Positions 1 through 7,878 of a DNA stretch of 16,376 bases are shown in pieces. The notes beneath the pieces were generated by a model, which saw nothing but the letters and a program-made list of their open reading frames with translations, searched no databases and was not told the DNA's origin. The DNA comes from Chrysiogenales bacterium (lineage in GTDB: Bacteria; Acidobacteriota; Aminicenantia; UBA2199), in NCBI GenBank assembly GCA_004525465.1, contig SPCN01000017.1, positions 1-16,376 of the forward strand, written 5' to 3'. A program made the translations under genes and the position numbers. Position 1 is the first letter of the stretch, and the number at the start of each line of letters is the position of its first letter.

Positions 1-267
1 GCCGGTGATGGCGTGGTCGCGCACGGCAATCCCCCGCTGCACCAGCTTGCTGAACCCTGAATAAATAACTTCCAGGGTATAGGAACCGGGCGGAATACGG
101 TTGAACATGAAATAACCCTCTGTGCCGGTCACCGTGCATTGCTTTTCCGCCAGTTTGGCACCGGATAGGACCACCCGGGCGGCAGGGACCGGATAATCCA
201 TCAAATCGGCGATCTTGCCGCGAATCGCCGGCTGCAGGAATTTTTGCTCCATACCCAGCCTTATCAT
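1..267 (-). CDS. Carboxypeptidase-regulatory-like domain protein, N-terminal 89 residues (partial)
   Basis: The gene runs off the left edge of the window, so only the first 89 codons are visible. Residues 15-89 read as a carboxypeptidase-regulatory-like (transthyretin-type) beta-sandwich: a short strand with GKIAD, a 'P.AARVVLSG' strand, a 'TEGYF.F' turn and the signature PPGSYTLEV (59-67) followed by SGF. This fold is common in surface and TonB-linked proteins and in multidomain secreted proteins. The ATG at 267 was chosen because AGGTGG lies 7 nt upstream and a sigma-54 promoter lies just before it; a second in-frame ATG at 252 has a poorer ribosome site. No signal peptide is visible at either start, which is odd for this domain. 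The full protein, its length and its function cannot be told from here. Confidence 0.7.
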   Translation of the reverse strand, partial: MIRLGMEQKFLQPAIRGKIADLMDYPVPAARVVLSGAKLAEKQCTVTGTEGYFMFNRIPPGSYTLEVIYSGFSKLVQRGIAVRDHAITG

Positions 268-299
268 TGTTCTGCCACCTGTACTGTCATGATTTTTTA

Positions 300-316
300 A
301 AGCAATTTGTCTGCCA
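300..316 (-). promoter_or_regulatory. Sigma-54 (RpoN) promoter for the gene starting at 267
   Basis: On the minus strand 316 to 300 reads TGGCAG-N5-TTGCTT, which has the invariant GG (-25/-24) and GC (-13/-12) separated by exactly 10 nt and matches the consensus TGGCAC-N5-TTGCW closely. Transcription would start near 290, leaving a leader of about 22 nt that contains the AGGTGG ribosome site. Three palindromes lie 115-285 nt upstream, where an enhancer-binding activator would be expected. What is seen is the match and its position; use in the cell is inferred. Confidence 0.8.
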
Positions 317-404
317 TCTTCTTAGTAAAAACCCGTATACCTTCTCTGGCAATGGTTTTCAAGGTAAAATTAAAATATTTCCTTTATCCCCTGGCAGACC
401 GGGG

Positions 405-575
405 TGTCCCAATTTGGGACGACGGGCGGGCGGCAGATGCTGCGAAGCCTTGTCCGGAGATGGTTCCGGCCCACTCCTCCCCTGGGTGTCCCATTTTGGG
501 ACAGATTGGGGGTTTTATTCAAAACCATCATTCCAACAGGCTTTCGGGGTTTTTCGACTGTCCCATTTTGAGACA
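405..575. promoter_or_regulatory. Three tandem TGTCCCA-N3-TGGGACA palindromes, probable enhancer (UAS) sites
   Basis: Three 17-bp near-identical palindromes are centred at about 413, 495 and 567: site 1 at 405-421 (last base G instead of A), site 2 at 487-503 (perfect 7-nt arms), site 3 at 559-575 (one mismatch in the right arm, TGAGACA). Centre spacings are 82 and 72 nt. They lie in non-coding DNA between the kinase stop codon and the sigma-54 promoter at 300-316, at about -115 to -285, which is the usual place for dimers of an NtrC-family sigma-54 activator. The cognate activator is not in the window. The gap 268-593 holds nothing else I can identify. Confidence 0.75.
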
Positions 576-593
576 ATCGGGGCCTGGCAGGCC

Positions 594-3059
594 TTATTCT
601 CCCGGGTCCAATATCTGGCGTATCTTGGCCAGCAGTTGGTTGAAATCATAGGGTTTCTGGATGAACCCCATGACCCCTTTGCTTAAAATTTCACTTACGC
701 GGCCGTCCTGGCTGTATCCGGTGGAAAGCAGGGCCTTAATGCCCGGGTTGATTTTTTTCATTTTTAAAAAAGTTTCCTCGCCGCCCATTTCCGGCATATC
801 CACGTCCATGATGACCAGAGCGATGTCTTGACTGCGAACTTGATAGATGTCGAACGCCTGGTCGCCGTCGGCGGCAAGCAACACCCTGTAGCCGTAGCTT
901 TGCAGCACATCGCGGATGAAATCGCGAATATCACTTTCGTCATCGACCACAAAAATCAGTTCGCCGCGGCCGCGCAAAGGTTCGGCCGTCCATATTTCCT
1001 GGGCTTCGGGCTTGCCGCTTACCGGAAAATAGACGCTGAACAAAGTGCCCTGACCGGGTTGGCTGCTGACCGTGACAAAACCCTCGTGCCCCTTGACGAT
1101 GCCGTAGACCACCGACAATCCCAGGCCGCTGCCCTGCCCCTTGTCCTTGGTGGTGAAAAAAGGATCGAAAATCCTGGTCAGCACATCCTGGTCCATGCCA
1201 CTTCCCGAATCAGTCACACTCATCTTCAAATAGGTTCCGGTTTTGGCATCGGCAGGCGCCTTAGGATCATTGGCCCCGATGACAACTGTTGCGCTGGCGA
1301 TTGACAGTTTTCCGCCGCCGCTCATGGCGTCGCGGGCATTGACGCACAAGTTCATCACCACCTGCTGGATCTGCCCGGCGTCAGCCATGATGGTGGGCAG
1401 AGATTCATCCAGCTTTGTTTCCACGCTGATAGACTTGTCGATCGTATGCAGGATGATCTCCAGGGTTTCCCTGATCAGTTTGTTTATATTCAGCGGTTTG
1501 TAATTCACTTTGTCGTCGCGGGTGAAAGCCAGGAGCTTGGAGGTAAGATCGGCGGCGCGGACGGCGCTACGCTCGATGGTATCGACATACTTAAAAAAAA
1601 CGTGACTGGCGCTGATTTTAGACTTCAGGAAAGAGGCGTATCCAAGGATACCGGCCAGGATGTTGTTGAAATCATGGGCAATGCCGCCGGCCAGGGTGCC
1701 CAGGCTTTCCATTTTCTGGGCCTGCAGCACCTGCTGTTCCAGGCGGCGTTTTTCGGTGACATTGCGGATAAGCACCAGCACCTCGTTGATACCGCACAGA
1801 ACGCAGCGCGACTCATTATATTGCAGTTGGCCGTTGAAATTGATCTCATATTCAAAGACCTGCAGGCTACTGGTTTGCAGGGTACGGCGGATGTTTTTCA
1901 TGGTCAAATCCGCCAGCCAGGGGGGCAGCACGTCAACGACCTTGCGGCCCAGAAACATTTCAGGCTTCATAATCAGATCACTGTCTTTATCCGCCTTGTA
2001 ATCCAAAAACACGCCGTCCTTGTCGAGCCGGAACATCAGGTCGGGCATGGCGCTGAGCACGGCCCGGTTCTTCTGTTCGCTACGGCGCAGGTTGGCTTCG
2101 GCCCGCTTGCGTTCGATGGCCCAGGCAACCTGATTGGAAACAAAGATCAGGATATTCTTTTCGCCCGGACCATAACGCAGGCCCGGGGAATATGTCTGCG
2201 CCACCAGCACGCCAATGGTCTTTTCCCTGATCTTCAACGGCACTCCCAGCCAGTCGATGGACGGAGCGCCGATCAGTTCGATCTCGCCTTTTTTCTCAAG
2301 CTCACTGAGAATTTCGGGAGTGGCCAGCAAGGGAATGCCGGTGCGCAGCACGTATTCGGTCAATCCTTTTTTTAGACCCCGCGTCTGTGGAGCGTCATCG
2401 AATTCATCGACAAAATAGGGAAAACTCAACATGCCGCTGTCCCGTTCAAACAGGGCGATGTAAAAGTTTTCAGTGCACATCAATCCGGAAATTATATGAT
2501 GGATGGAGCGATATAGCTCCGGCAGGTTGTCGGCCAATTGGGTTGCTTCGGATATTTTATACACCGCGTCCTGGATGATTTCGGAACGCCTTTTGTCGGT
2601 TATATCGCTCAGGACGGACAGGATGGCCGGTTCATTATCATAAATTATTTTTTTGGCCTGGATCACCACGGTTCGCCATTCTCCGTTTCTGGTGGCGATG
2701 CGGATTTCATAACCTTGGGCCGCCTGCTTGTTGGCCAGGCGCAGGGCCATGTTCTTTTCGACGATCTCGCGGTCGGCGGGATGGATAAAATCCAAAATCG
2801 ATTTGCCGAGTACTTCTTCCAAAGTGAAGTCGATAGTAGCTAGGATATTGGCATTGACAAAAACTATCCGGCCCTGTTTTTGGACCAGCACCCCATTGGG
2901 CATATTGGAAACCAATTCCCGGTATCTCTCTTCACTTTCCTGCAGGGCCCGGTTGACGGTGACCAATTCCCGGGTGCGTTTCCGTACCCGGCTTTTCAGC
3001 TGTTTCAGTTTTTCCGCTTCCCCTGCCGGCGTCTGCCTGACGAGGGTTTTGCCTTTCAT
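594..3059 (-). CDS. Soluble hybrid sensor histidine kinase (PAS-GAF-PAS-HisKA-HATPase-REC)
   Basis: This 821-residue protein has no signal peptide or membrane segment, so it should sense a cytoplasmic signal. In order: a short coiled coil (15-40), a PAS domain (about 45-155, ending DITDKRR), a GAF domain (about 165-315), a second PAS (about 325-440, ending NVTEKRR), HisKA with the phospho-accepting His462 in AHDFNN, an HATPase domain with N-box N570/N574/D577, G1 DSGSGM (617-622), F-box FDPFFTT (631-637) and G2 GSGLGL (643-648), and a C-terminal receiver with acidic pair D706/D707, phospho-acceptor D752, T780 and K802. All catalytic residues are present. The ATG at 3059 has GGAGGG five nt upstream. 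It follows the M48 gene by 28 nt and is probably cotranscribed with it. There is no output domain, so phosphate would pass to a separate partner, which is not in the window. Confidence 0.95.
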   Translation of the reverse strand: MKGKTLVRQTPAGEAEKLKQLKSRVRKRTRELVTVNRALQESEERYRELVSNMPNGVLVQKQGRIVFVNANILATIDFTLEEVLGKSILDFIHPADREIVEKNMALRLANKQAAQGYEIRIATRNGEWRTVVIQAKKIIYDNEPAILSVLSDITDKRRSEIIQDAVYKISEATQLADNLPELYRSIHHIISGLMCTENFYIALFERDSGMLSFPYFVDEFDDAPQTRGLKKGLTEYVLRTGIPLLATPEILSELEKKGEIELIGAPSIDWLGVPLKIREKTIGVLVAQTYSPGLRYGPGEKNILIFVSNQVAWAIERKRAEANLRRSEQKNRAVLSAMPDLMFRLDKDGVFLDYKADKDSDLIMKPEMFLGRKVVDVLPPWLADLTMKNIRRTLQTSSLQVFEYEINFNGQLQYNESRCVLCGINEVLVLIRNVTEKRRLEQQVLQAQKMESLGTLAGGIAHDFNNILAGILGYASFLKSKISASHVFFKYVDTIERSAVRAADLTSKLLAFTRDDKVNYKPLNINKLIRETLEIILHTIDKSISVETKLDESLPTIMADAGQIQQVVMNLCVNARDAMSGGGKLSIASATVVIGANDPKAPADAKTGTYLKMSVTDSGSGMDQDVLTRIFDPFFTTKDKGQGSGLGLSVVYGIVKGHEGFVTVSSQPGQGTLFSVYFPVSGKPEAQEIWTAEPLRGRGELIFVVDDESDIRDFIRDVLQSYGYRVLLAADGDQAFDIYQVRSQDIALVIMDVDMPEMGGEETFLKMKKINPGIKALLSTGYSQDGRVSEILSKGVMGFIQKPYDFNQLLAKIRQILDPGE

Positions 3060-3087
3060 CCGCCCTCCGCTTTACTTGAAAAAGACA

Positions 3088-4521
3088 TTATTTGACCAGT
3101 TTGATCAACTGTCCGGATTCGGGAACAGCCTGCAATCCCAGGGCGTTGAATACCGCCAGCTGTTTCCACAACTTGCGGTCCACACCGGCATTGTTCATCA
3201 GGTTCTGCAGGGTCTGGCGGCCGTCGGGACGGAGCAGGGAGAGGTGCTGCGGCCGGCGGTTCAAATAGCGCGGGTCGTTCAGCCGCTGAAAAGAATGGAT
3301 AGCCTGATCCAGGAGCGGTTGATAAATATCTGCACTTCCATAGGCACACAGGCCGGTGAAAGTATAGATCATGCTGTCTTTGCGGATGCAGGTCAAACGG
3401 ACCGCCAGCGGGTCGCTTTGCTCCTGGGGCACCCGGAAAAAGGCGTGCCGGGAAAGAAAACGGTTTACAGGATCGCTCTTCATAAGCTCGGCCTGACCGA
3501 ACTCCTTGGCTTTGGCTTGCAGATACTGGTCGAGGTTCTGGGTGGAGGTTTCGGCTTGCAGGATGAGCGCCGCCTTGCCGTCCTTATCGCCCACAATGAC
3601 CTGCATGGGAGTGTTGTTCACGACCCAGCCGCTGGGGATGGTGAATTTGAAAGTCATTAGCGGATGATAGAAAACGTCGTTATCGGCAAAGCCCTGGCGG
3701 GGATTATCGCCGTAGACCATGCCATCCACCTTACGCAGATAAGGTTCTTTCCTGACTGCCAGGCGCACATCCCGGCTGGAGACCATGGCTTTGACCTTGG
3801 CGATACGGTCGCTGGTCATGGGATGGGTGGAAAGAAAGGATGGAATCTTGTGGCCGCCCGTTTCCACGCTCATGTTCTCCAGGGCTGTGAAAAAGCGCAG
3901 CATTTCAGCTGGAGAGTATGCGGCCTGGCGGGCATAGCGGACGCCCAGGGAATCGGCCTGGAACTCGTCGCTGCGGCTGAATTTCAAAAAAAGCAATTGC
4001 ATGCCGACACTGGCCAGCCCGGCCACTTTGGCAATGTCCTTGCTCAGGACACTGCCCAGCACCAGGCCGATCGTCGCCAACATCTGGCCGCTCAGTCGCT
4101 TCATCGAATGGCGGGCGGTTACATGGCCCATTTCATGGCCCAGAACGCCGGCCAGTTCGGCTTCGCTGCCCATCAGGGCCATGATGCCGCGCGTAACGTA
4201 AATGAAACCGCCGGGGGCGGCGAAGGCGTTGACCACCGGCGTATCCAGGATCGCGAAATGATACTGCAGTGTGGGTCGATGAGAATAGGGTACCATTTTC
4301 TGGCCCACGCTGTTGACATAGGCATTCAAATCCTTGTCTTGGTAAATACCGAACTGCTGTTTTATCTGGCGGTCGGTGTCCTGGCCCATGGCGATCTCGG
4401 CTTTTTCCGAAAAAAACATCAGTTCTTTTTTACCTGAGACCGGATTGACGGCGCAGGCGATGGTTACCATGATTGCCAACAGGGTTGCAATGACCCAGAA
4501 TACGCGGTTGCTTTTTCTCAT
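3088..4521 (-). CDS. M48-family zinc metalloprotease, predicted lipoprotein
   Basis: The 477-residue product begins MRKSNRV, then a hydrophobic stretch and a lipobox-like TIAC (Cys23), so it should be a lipid-anchored protein of the cell envelope. The catalytic zinc site HEMGH is at 129-133, with the third ligand Glu186 in SDEFQAD, the usual M48 arrangement; upstream, NAFAAPGGFIYVTRG is the typical substrate-cleft strand of the BepA/YfgC/LoiP-like group. The C-terminal half (about 260-477) is an extension seen in long M48 proteins of unknown function, which lacks clear TPR repeats. The family acts in envelope protein quality control. The start at 4521 is preferred over in-frame codons at 4533 and 4557 because AGGAG lies 4 nt upstream, the signal peptide begins properly there, and the predicted transcript starts near 4551. 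The kinase gene follows in the same operon. Confidence 0.92.
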   Translation of the reverse strand: MRKSNRVFWVIATLLAIMVTIACAVNPVSGKKELMFFSEKAEIAMGQDTDRQIKQQFGIYQDKDLNAYVNSVGQKMVPYSHRPTLQYHFAILDTPVVNAFAAPGGFIYVTRGIMALMGSEAELAGVLGHEMGHVTARHSMKRLSGQMLATIGLVLGSVLSKDIAKVAGLASVGMQLLFLKFSRSDEFQADSLGVRYARQAAYSPAEMLRFFTALENMSVETGGHKIPSFLSTHPMTSDRIAKVKAMVSSRDVRLAVRKEPYLRKVDGMVYGDNPRQGFADNDVFYHPLMTFKFTIPSGWVVNNTPMQVIVGDKDGKAALILQAETSTQNLDQYLQAKAKEFGQAELMKSDPVNRFLSRHAFFRVPQEQSDPLAVRLTCIRKDSMIYTFTGLCAYGSADIYQPLLDQAIHSFQRLNDPRYLNRRPQHLSLLRPDGRQTLQNLMNNAGVDRKLWKQLAVFNALGLQAVPESGQLIKLVK

Positions 4522-4557
4522 GATGCTCCTCATCCAGGCAAAAGTCACTTCCGTCAA

Positions 4558-4586
4558 TTTATAACATAAATATAATTTATTTTCTA
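4558..4586 (-). promoter_or_regulatory. Sigma-70-type promoter for the M48-kinase operon
   Basis: On the minus strand, -35 TAGAAA (4586-4581, 4/6 matches), a 17-nt spacer, and an extended -10 TGT-TATAAA (hexamer 4563-4558, 5/6). The predicted start near 4551 gives a 30-nt leader to the ATG at 4521. The surroundings are very AT-rich, so chance matches are possible. Confidence 0.5.
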
Positions 4587-4606
4587 TTGAGAACGGCCCG
4601 GGTGGA

Positions 4607-4635
4607 TTGCGCCGAAAAAATTAACGGCATATAAT
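4607..4635 (+). promoter_or_regulatory. Sigma-70-type promoter for the GGT-family gene
   Basis: -35 TTGCGC (4607-4612, 3/6), spacer of exactly 17 nt, perfect -10 TATAAT (4630-4635). Transcription would start near 4642, 17 nt before the ATG at 4659, leaving room for GGAGG at 4650-4654. Confidence 0.65.
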
Positions 4636-4658
4636 TCAAATCATGAAGCGGAGGAAAA

Positions 4659-6350
4659 ATGAAAAAATTACTTTGGCTATCGATTGGCTTGCTGTTCCTG
4701 CAGCTTCCGGGTAGTGACCGCTTGACCGGACGCATGTTCGCCACCCGTTCCGAAGTCATAGCCTGTCAGGGCATGGTGGCTGCCAGCCAGCCGCTGGCCG
4801 CCCAGATCGGCATAGATATTTTGAAAAAAGGCGGCAGCGCCGTAGACGCCGCCATTGCCGTCAACGCGGCCCTGGGCTTGATGGAACCGTCCGGGTCAGG
4901 CATCGGCGGCGACCTTTTCGCAATTGTGTGGGACAATAAATCGGCAAAACTATACGGCATCAATTCCAGCGGCCCGGCCCCCGCTGGGATCGACATCGCA
5001 TATTTTCAAAAAAAAGGCATAAAAAAAATACCCGAAACAGGCCCCCTGCCCTGGACGGTTCCGGGCTGCGTGGCCGGCTGGTTCGCCCTGCACAGCAAAT
5101 TCGGAAAGCTGTCAATGGCTGAAGTGCTGGCCCCGGCCATCGCCTACGCCGAAGAAGGTTTTCCGCTGTCGGAACTGATCGCCCATTACTGGCAACGCTC
5201 GCTTAAGGCCTTCAATCGCTACGAAAATTTTCAAAAATTGTACGCCCCGCAAGGCAAGGTACCTCGCAAAGGCGACATATTCCGCAACCCCGAACTGGCC
5301 GCGACCTACCGCCTCCTTGCCCGTGGCGGCCGCGACATCTTTTACAGCGGCGAACTGGCCAAAAAAATCGTAGCTTATTCCAGGCAGGTCGGCGGATTTT
5401 TTTCAGAAAAAGATTTTGCCGGTTTCCAGCCCGAATGGGTCGCGCCCATGAGCGTCAATTACAGGGGATACGACGTCTGGGAACTGCCTCCCAACGGCCA
5501 GGGCCTGGCCGTCCTGCAGATGCTGCAAATGCTCGAAAACTTTGACCTCAAGGCCATGGGCCACAATTCGGCCGCCTACCTGCATGCCCTGATCGAAATA
5601 AAAAAAATCGTCTATGAGGACCGGGCCCGCTTCTACGCTGACCCGCGTTTCGCCGAGATTGATTATTCCACGCTCATTTCCCCCGCATATGCGAAACAGA
5701 GGTTGCAGCTCTTTCGAGCCGAACGCAGCAACAATATTGTTCCGGCCGGCGATCCGCGACTGGCCAAAGGCGATACGGTTTACCTGACCGTGGTCGACAG
5801 GGATTTCAACGCCGTCTCACTGATCCAGAGCAACTATGTTGGCTTCGGCTCGGGCATGGTCCCCGACGGGCTGGGGTTCTGCCTGCAGGACCGCGGCGCC
5901 CTGTTTAACCTCGAGCCGGGCCATGCCAACAGCCTGGCGCCCGGCAAAAGGCCATTTCATACCATCATCCCCGGCTTCGTCACCCGCAATGGAGAACCGC
6001 AGTTCTCTTTCGGGGTCATGGGCGGCGACATGCAGCCCCAGGGACACGTTCAGGTCCTTTGCAACATCATTGATTTCGCCATGAATCTGCAGGAAGCGGG
6101 CGATGCCCCGCGCTTCCGCCACGCCGGCTCATCCGAGCCCGACGGTTCCATTATGAGCGATGGCGGCCTGGTTCTCCTGGAAAGCGGCATCGCCCCCGAA
6201 GTGATCCGCGATCTGCTGAACCGCGGCCACAAAGTGAGAAAAAGCTCCGGCGAATTCGGCGGCTACCAGGGCATTTGGCTCGACCTTACAAGAAGGATAC
6301 TGATCGGGGCCAGCGAATCCAGGAAAGATGGCTGCGCCATAGGTTATTGA
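4659..6350 (+). CDS. Gamma-glutamyltransferase-family N-terminal nucleophile hydrolase, exported
   Basis: The 563-residue protein starts with a short signal-like segment (MKKLLWLSIGLLFLQLPG), so it is probably periplasmic. The family is made as one chain and cuts itself before a threonine to give two subunits; here Thr373 in KGDTVYLTVVD aligns with that nucleophile, placing the small subunit at 373-563. Other family marks are GIGGDLF (81-87), the glycine-rich GFGSGM (395-400) and GVMGGDMQPQGH (452-463). The loop where E. coli GGT has the glutamyl-binding Arg114 reads NSSGPAPAG here, without an arginine, so it belongs to the broader GGT-like group (YwrD type) and the substrate may not be glutathione. 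The ribosome site GGAGG is at 4650-4654. It is divergent from the M48 operon and followed by the repeat-rich gap before metK. Confidence 0.9.
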   Translation: MKKLLWLSIGLLFLQLPGSDRLTGRMFATRSEVIACQGMVAASQPLAAQIGIDILKKGGSAVDAAIAVNAALGLMEPSGSGIGGDLFAIVWDNKSAKLYGINSSGPAPAGIDIAYFQKKGIKKIPETGPLPWTVPGCVAGWFALHSKFGKLSMAEVLAPAIAYAEEGFPLSELIAHYWQRSLKAFNRYENFQKLYAPQGKVPRKGDIFRNPELAATYRLLARGGRDIFYSGELAKKIVAYSRQVGGFFSEKDFAGFQPEWVAPMSVNYRGYDVWELPPNGQGLAVLQMLQMLENFDLKAMGHNSAAYLHALIEIKKIVYEDRARFYADPRFAEIDYSTLISPAYAKQRLQLFRAERSNNIVPAGDPRLAKGDTVYLTVVDRDFNAVSLIQSNYVGFGSGMVPDGLGFCLQDRGALFNLEPGHANSLAPGKRPFHTIIPGFVTRNGEPQFSFGVMGGDMQPQGHVQVLCNIIDFAMNLQEAGDAPRFRHAGSSEPDGSIMSDGGLVLLESGIAPEVIRDLLNRGHKVRKSSGEFGGYQGIWLDLTRRILIGASESRKDGCAIGY

Positions 6351-6362
6351 AACGAACTATCC

Positions 6363-6590
6363 GTGACGAGTGACGCGTAACGCGTAACGAGGGAAGAAAA
6401 AACAAAAGACCAAGGACCAAGGTGTAGGGGCGACCGGCTGGTCGCCCATCTTAAATTCCAAATTCCAATATCCAAATGACCTGAATAAAGAGAAGAAACT
6501 ATAAAGGACTTTCATTTAGGCCATTGGAATTTATTTGGAATCTGTTATTAAATTATTCTTCCTCGTCACGTGTCACGCGTTACGTGTCAC
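6363..6590. repeat. Composite of degenerate heptamer blocks forming a large imperfect palindrome
   Basis: The 315-nt gap between the GGT gene and metK holds four kinds of block. 6363-6390 is four exact 7-nt units of type GTRACGM. 6405-6425 is about three units of AAGGACC. 6453-6480 is four units of AAATTCC, the last one decayed. About 6519-6544 is the same family inverted (GGAATTT) with irregular spacing. 6563-6590 is four 7-nt units of type NCGTNAC, the inverse of the first block. The outer and inner block pairs face each other, so about 230 nt could fold on itself. A REP palindrome sits at 6424-6447. No ORF or RNA gene is supported here. Confidence 0.85.
6424..6447 (+). repeat. REP-type palindrome with 5' GTAG
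   Basis: GTAG (6424-6427) is followed by an 8-bp perfect stem GGGCGACC/GGTCGCCC (6428-6435 and 6440-6447) with the loop GGCT. A GTAG tetranucleotide before a short palindrome is the hallmark of REP elements moved by REP-associated tyrosine transposases (RAYT). A second copy is at 7879-7903. No RAYT gene lies in the window. It could also act as a weak hairpin terminator or mRNA stabiliser, but no T-tract follows. Confidence 0.75.
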
Positions 6591-6598
6591 GATTTTCA

Positions 6599-6627
6599 TT
6601 GACAGCAATGGCTGAATTTGTTACTAT
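6599..6627 (+). promoter_or_regulatory. Sigma-70-type promoter for metK
   Basis: Perfect -35 TTGACA (6599-6604), 17-nt spacer, -10 TACTAT (6622-6627, 4/6). Transcription would start near 6634, giving a 32-nt leader, too short for a SAM riboswitch. The -35 begins 9 nt after the last heptamer of the repeat block ending at 6590. Confidence 0.75.
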
Positions 6628-6665
6628 TGCTTTTATTCCAACCATTGCTATCCTTGGAGGTAAAA

Positions 6666-7820
6666 ATGATCAAGGGGAAATATCTGTTCACGTCAGAATC
6701 GGTATGCGCTGGACATCCGGACAAGATCTGCGACCAGATTTCCGACAGCATTCTTGATGCCTGCCTGGAGCAGGACCCGAATTCACGCGTGGCCATCGAG
6801 ACCCTGACCAAAACCGGCATGGTCCTGGTGGCAGGTGAGCTGACCACATCTGCATATGTCAATATTCCAAACATCGTCCGCCAGACACTCAAAGAGATCG
6901 GCTACACCCAGTCACGCTACGGCATTGAATACGAAACCTGTGCCGTACTGGTGCACATTGAAGAACAGTCCCCGGATATCGCCATGGGCGTAAACGTGGC
7001 CAGGGGTCACGAACAGGGCGCCGGCGACCAGGGCATGATGTTCGGGTATGCCACCTGCGAAACCGCTGACTACATGCCCCTGCCCATCAGCCTGGCCCAC
7101 AAATTAACCATGAAACTGGCCCAGGTCAGAAAAAACAAGCGCATCCCCTACCTTGGCCCCGACGGCAAGGCCCAGGTGACCGTTGAATACGAAAACGGCA
7201 AACCCCGCCATGTCACAGCCGTGGTGGTCTCCAATCAACATAACGAAGGGATCAAACACGCCCGCATCGAAAAGGACATCATCAAGCACGTGGTTATACC
7301 GGTATGCGGCAAATGGCTGACCGCCGCTACCAAGTTTTATATCAATCCCACCGGCAAGTTCGTCGTGGGCGGGCCCTTTGCCGACGCGGGACTGACCGGC
7401 CGCAAGATCATTGTCGATACCTATGGGGGCATGGGCCGGCACGGCGGCGGCGCTTTTTCCGGCAAAGATCCCAGCAAAGTCGACCGTTCCGGCGCTTACG
7501 TGGCCCGCTATATTGCCAAGAATATCGTAGCGGCCGGCCTGGCCGAAAAATGCGAGGTCCAACTGGCATACGCCATCGGTGTGGCTGAACCGGTCTCGGT
7601 TAATGTCAATACGTTTGGCACCGGCAAAATAAGCGAAGAAAAGATCACCTCGATGATCCGCAAGGTATTCCCCCTTAAACCAGGCGATATCCTGAAGCAA
7701 CTTGACCTGAAAAAGCCCATTTACAAAAAAACAGCATCATACGGTCACTTCGGCCGCAATGAATTCCCCTGGGAAAAGCTGGACAAGGTCAAGGAACTGC
7801 GGGCATTGGCCAAAAAATAA
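6666..7820 (+). CDS. metK: S-adenosylmethionine synthase
   Basis: Makes S-adenosylmethionine from methionine and ATP in the cytoplasm. The 384-residue product has the family length and all signature motifs: GHPDK (16-20, with the active-site His17), GAGDQGMMFGYA (118-129), and the glycine-rich phosphate loop GGGAFSGKDPSKVDRS (260-275), plus SYGHFGR near the C-terminus. The ATG at 6666 was chosen because GGAGG (6656-6660) lies 5 nt upstream and the protein starts MIKGKYLFTSES as family members do; an upstream in-frame ATG at 6618 would lie before the predicted transcription start. ahcY follows 146 nt downstream on the same strand, pairing SAM synthesis with removal of its by-product. Codon use resembles the neighbours, with no sign of transfer. 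Confidence 0.98.
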   Translation: MIKGKYLFTSESVCAGHPDKICDQISDSILDACLEQDPNSRVAIETLTKTGMVLVAGELTTSAYVNIPNIVRQTLKEIGYTQSRYGIEYETCAVLVHIEEQSPDIAMGVNVARGHEQGAGDQGMMFGYATCETADYMPLPISLAHKLTMKLAQVRKNKRIPYLGPDGKAQVTVEYENGKPRHVTAVVVSNQHNEGIKHARIEKDIIKHVVIPVCGKWLTAATKFYINPTGKFVVGGPFADAGLTGRKIIVDTYGGMGRHGGGAFSGKDPSKVDRSGAYVARYIAKNIVAAGLAEKCEVQLAYAIGVAEPVSVNVNTFGTGKISEEKITSMIRKVFPLKPGDILKQLDLKKPIYKKTASYGHFGRNEFPWEKLDKVKELRALAKK

Positions 7821-7823
7821 AAG

Positions 7824-7851
7824 AGGTTCGATGTTCGAATTTCGATGTTGA
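7824..7851 (+). repeat. Heptamer block, NNGTTCG family (4 units)
   Basis: Four 7-nt units of consensus NNGTTCG with decay in the third and fourth, beginning 3 nt after the metK stop codon. The same family occurs at 13714-13748, again starting at a stop codon. The rest of the metK-ahcY gap holds a REP palindrome and no promoter I would defend. Confidence 0.7.
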
Positions 7852-7878
7852 AGAAAAAGGCAACATGCAAAACGCAGT

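Noticed and set aside
581..593. Palindrome GGCCTGGCAGGCC directly after the kinase stop codon as a terminator
   Set aside because: The stem is only about 5 bp with a 3-nt loop and no T-tract follows on the minus strand.
267..686. Open frames of 139 and 114 codons on the plus strand across the gap 268-593
   Set aside because: They overlap the kinase 3' end and the sigma-54 promoter and palindrome region, have no ribosome site, and the translation is low-complexity with no family likeness.
1446..2375. A 309-codon open frame on the plus strand opposite the kinase
   Set aside because: It is the antisense shadow of a gene with complete domain content; its translation has no recognisable domain.
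4521..4557. Longer start for the M48 protein at 4557
   Set aside because: It would put 12 residues before the signal peptide and lies upstream of the predicted transcription start; AGGAG precedes the start at 4521.
6363..6590. CRISPR array or insertion sequence as explanation for the repeats
   Set aside because: Units are 7 nt and contiguous without unique spacers, and there is no transposase frame or target-site duplication.
6351..6665. SAM riboswitch before metK
   Set aside because: The predicted leader is only about 32 nt, and no SAM aptamer-like helices are seen; the upstream palindrome is made of heptamer repeats and lies before the promoter.
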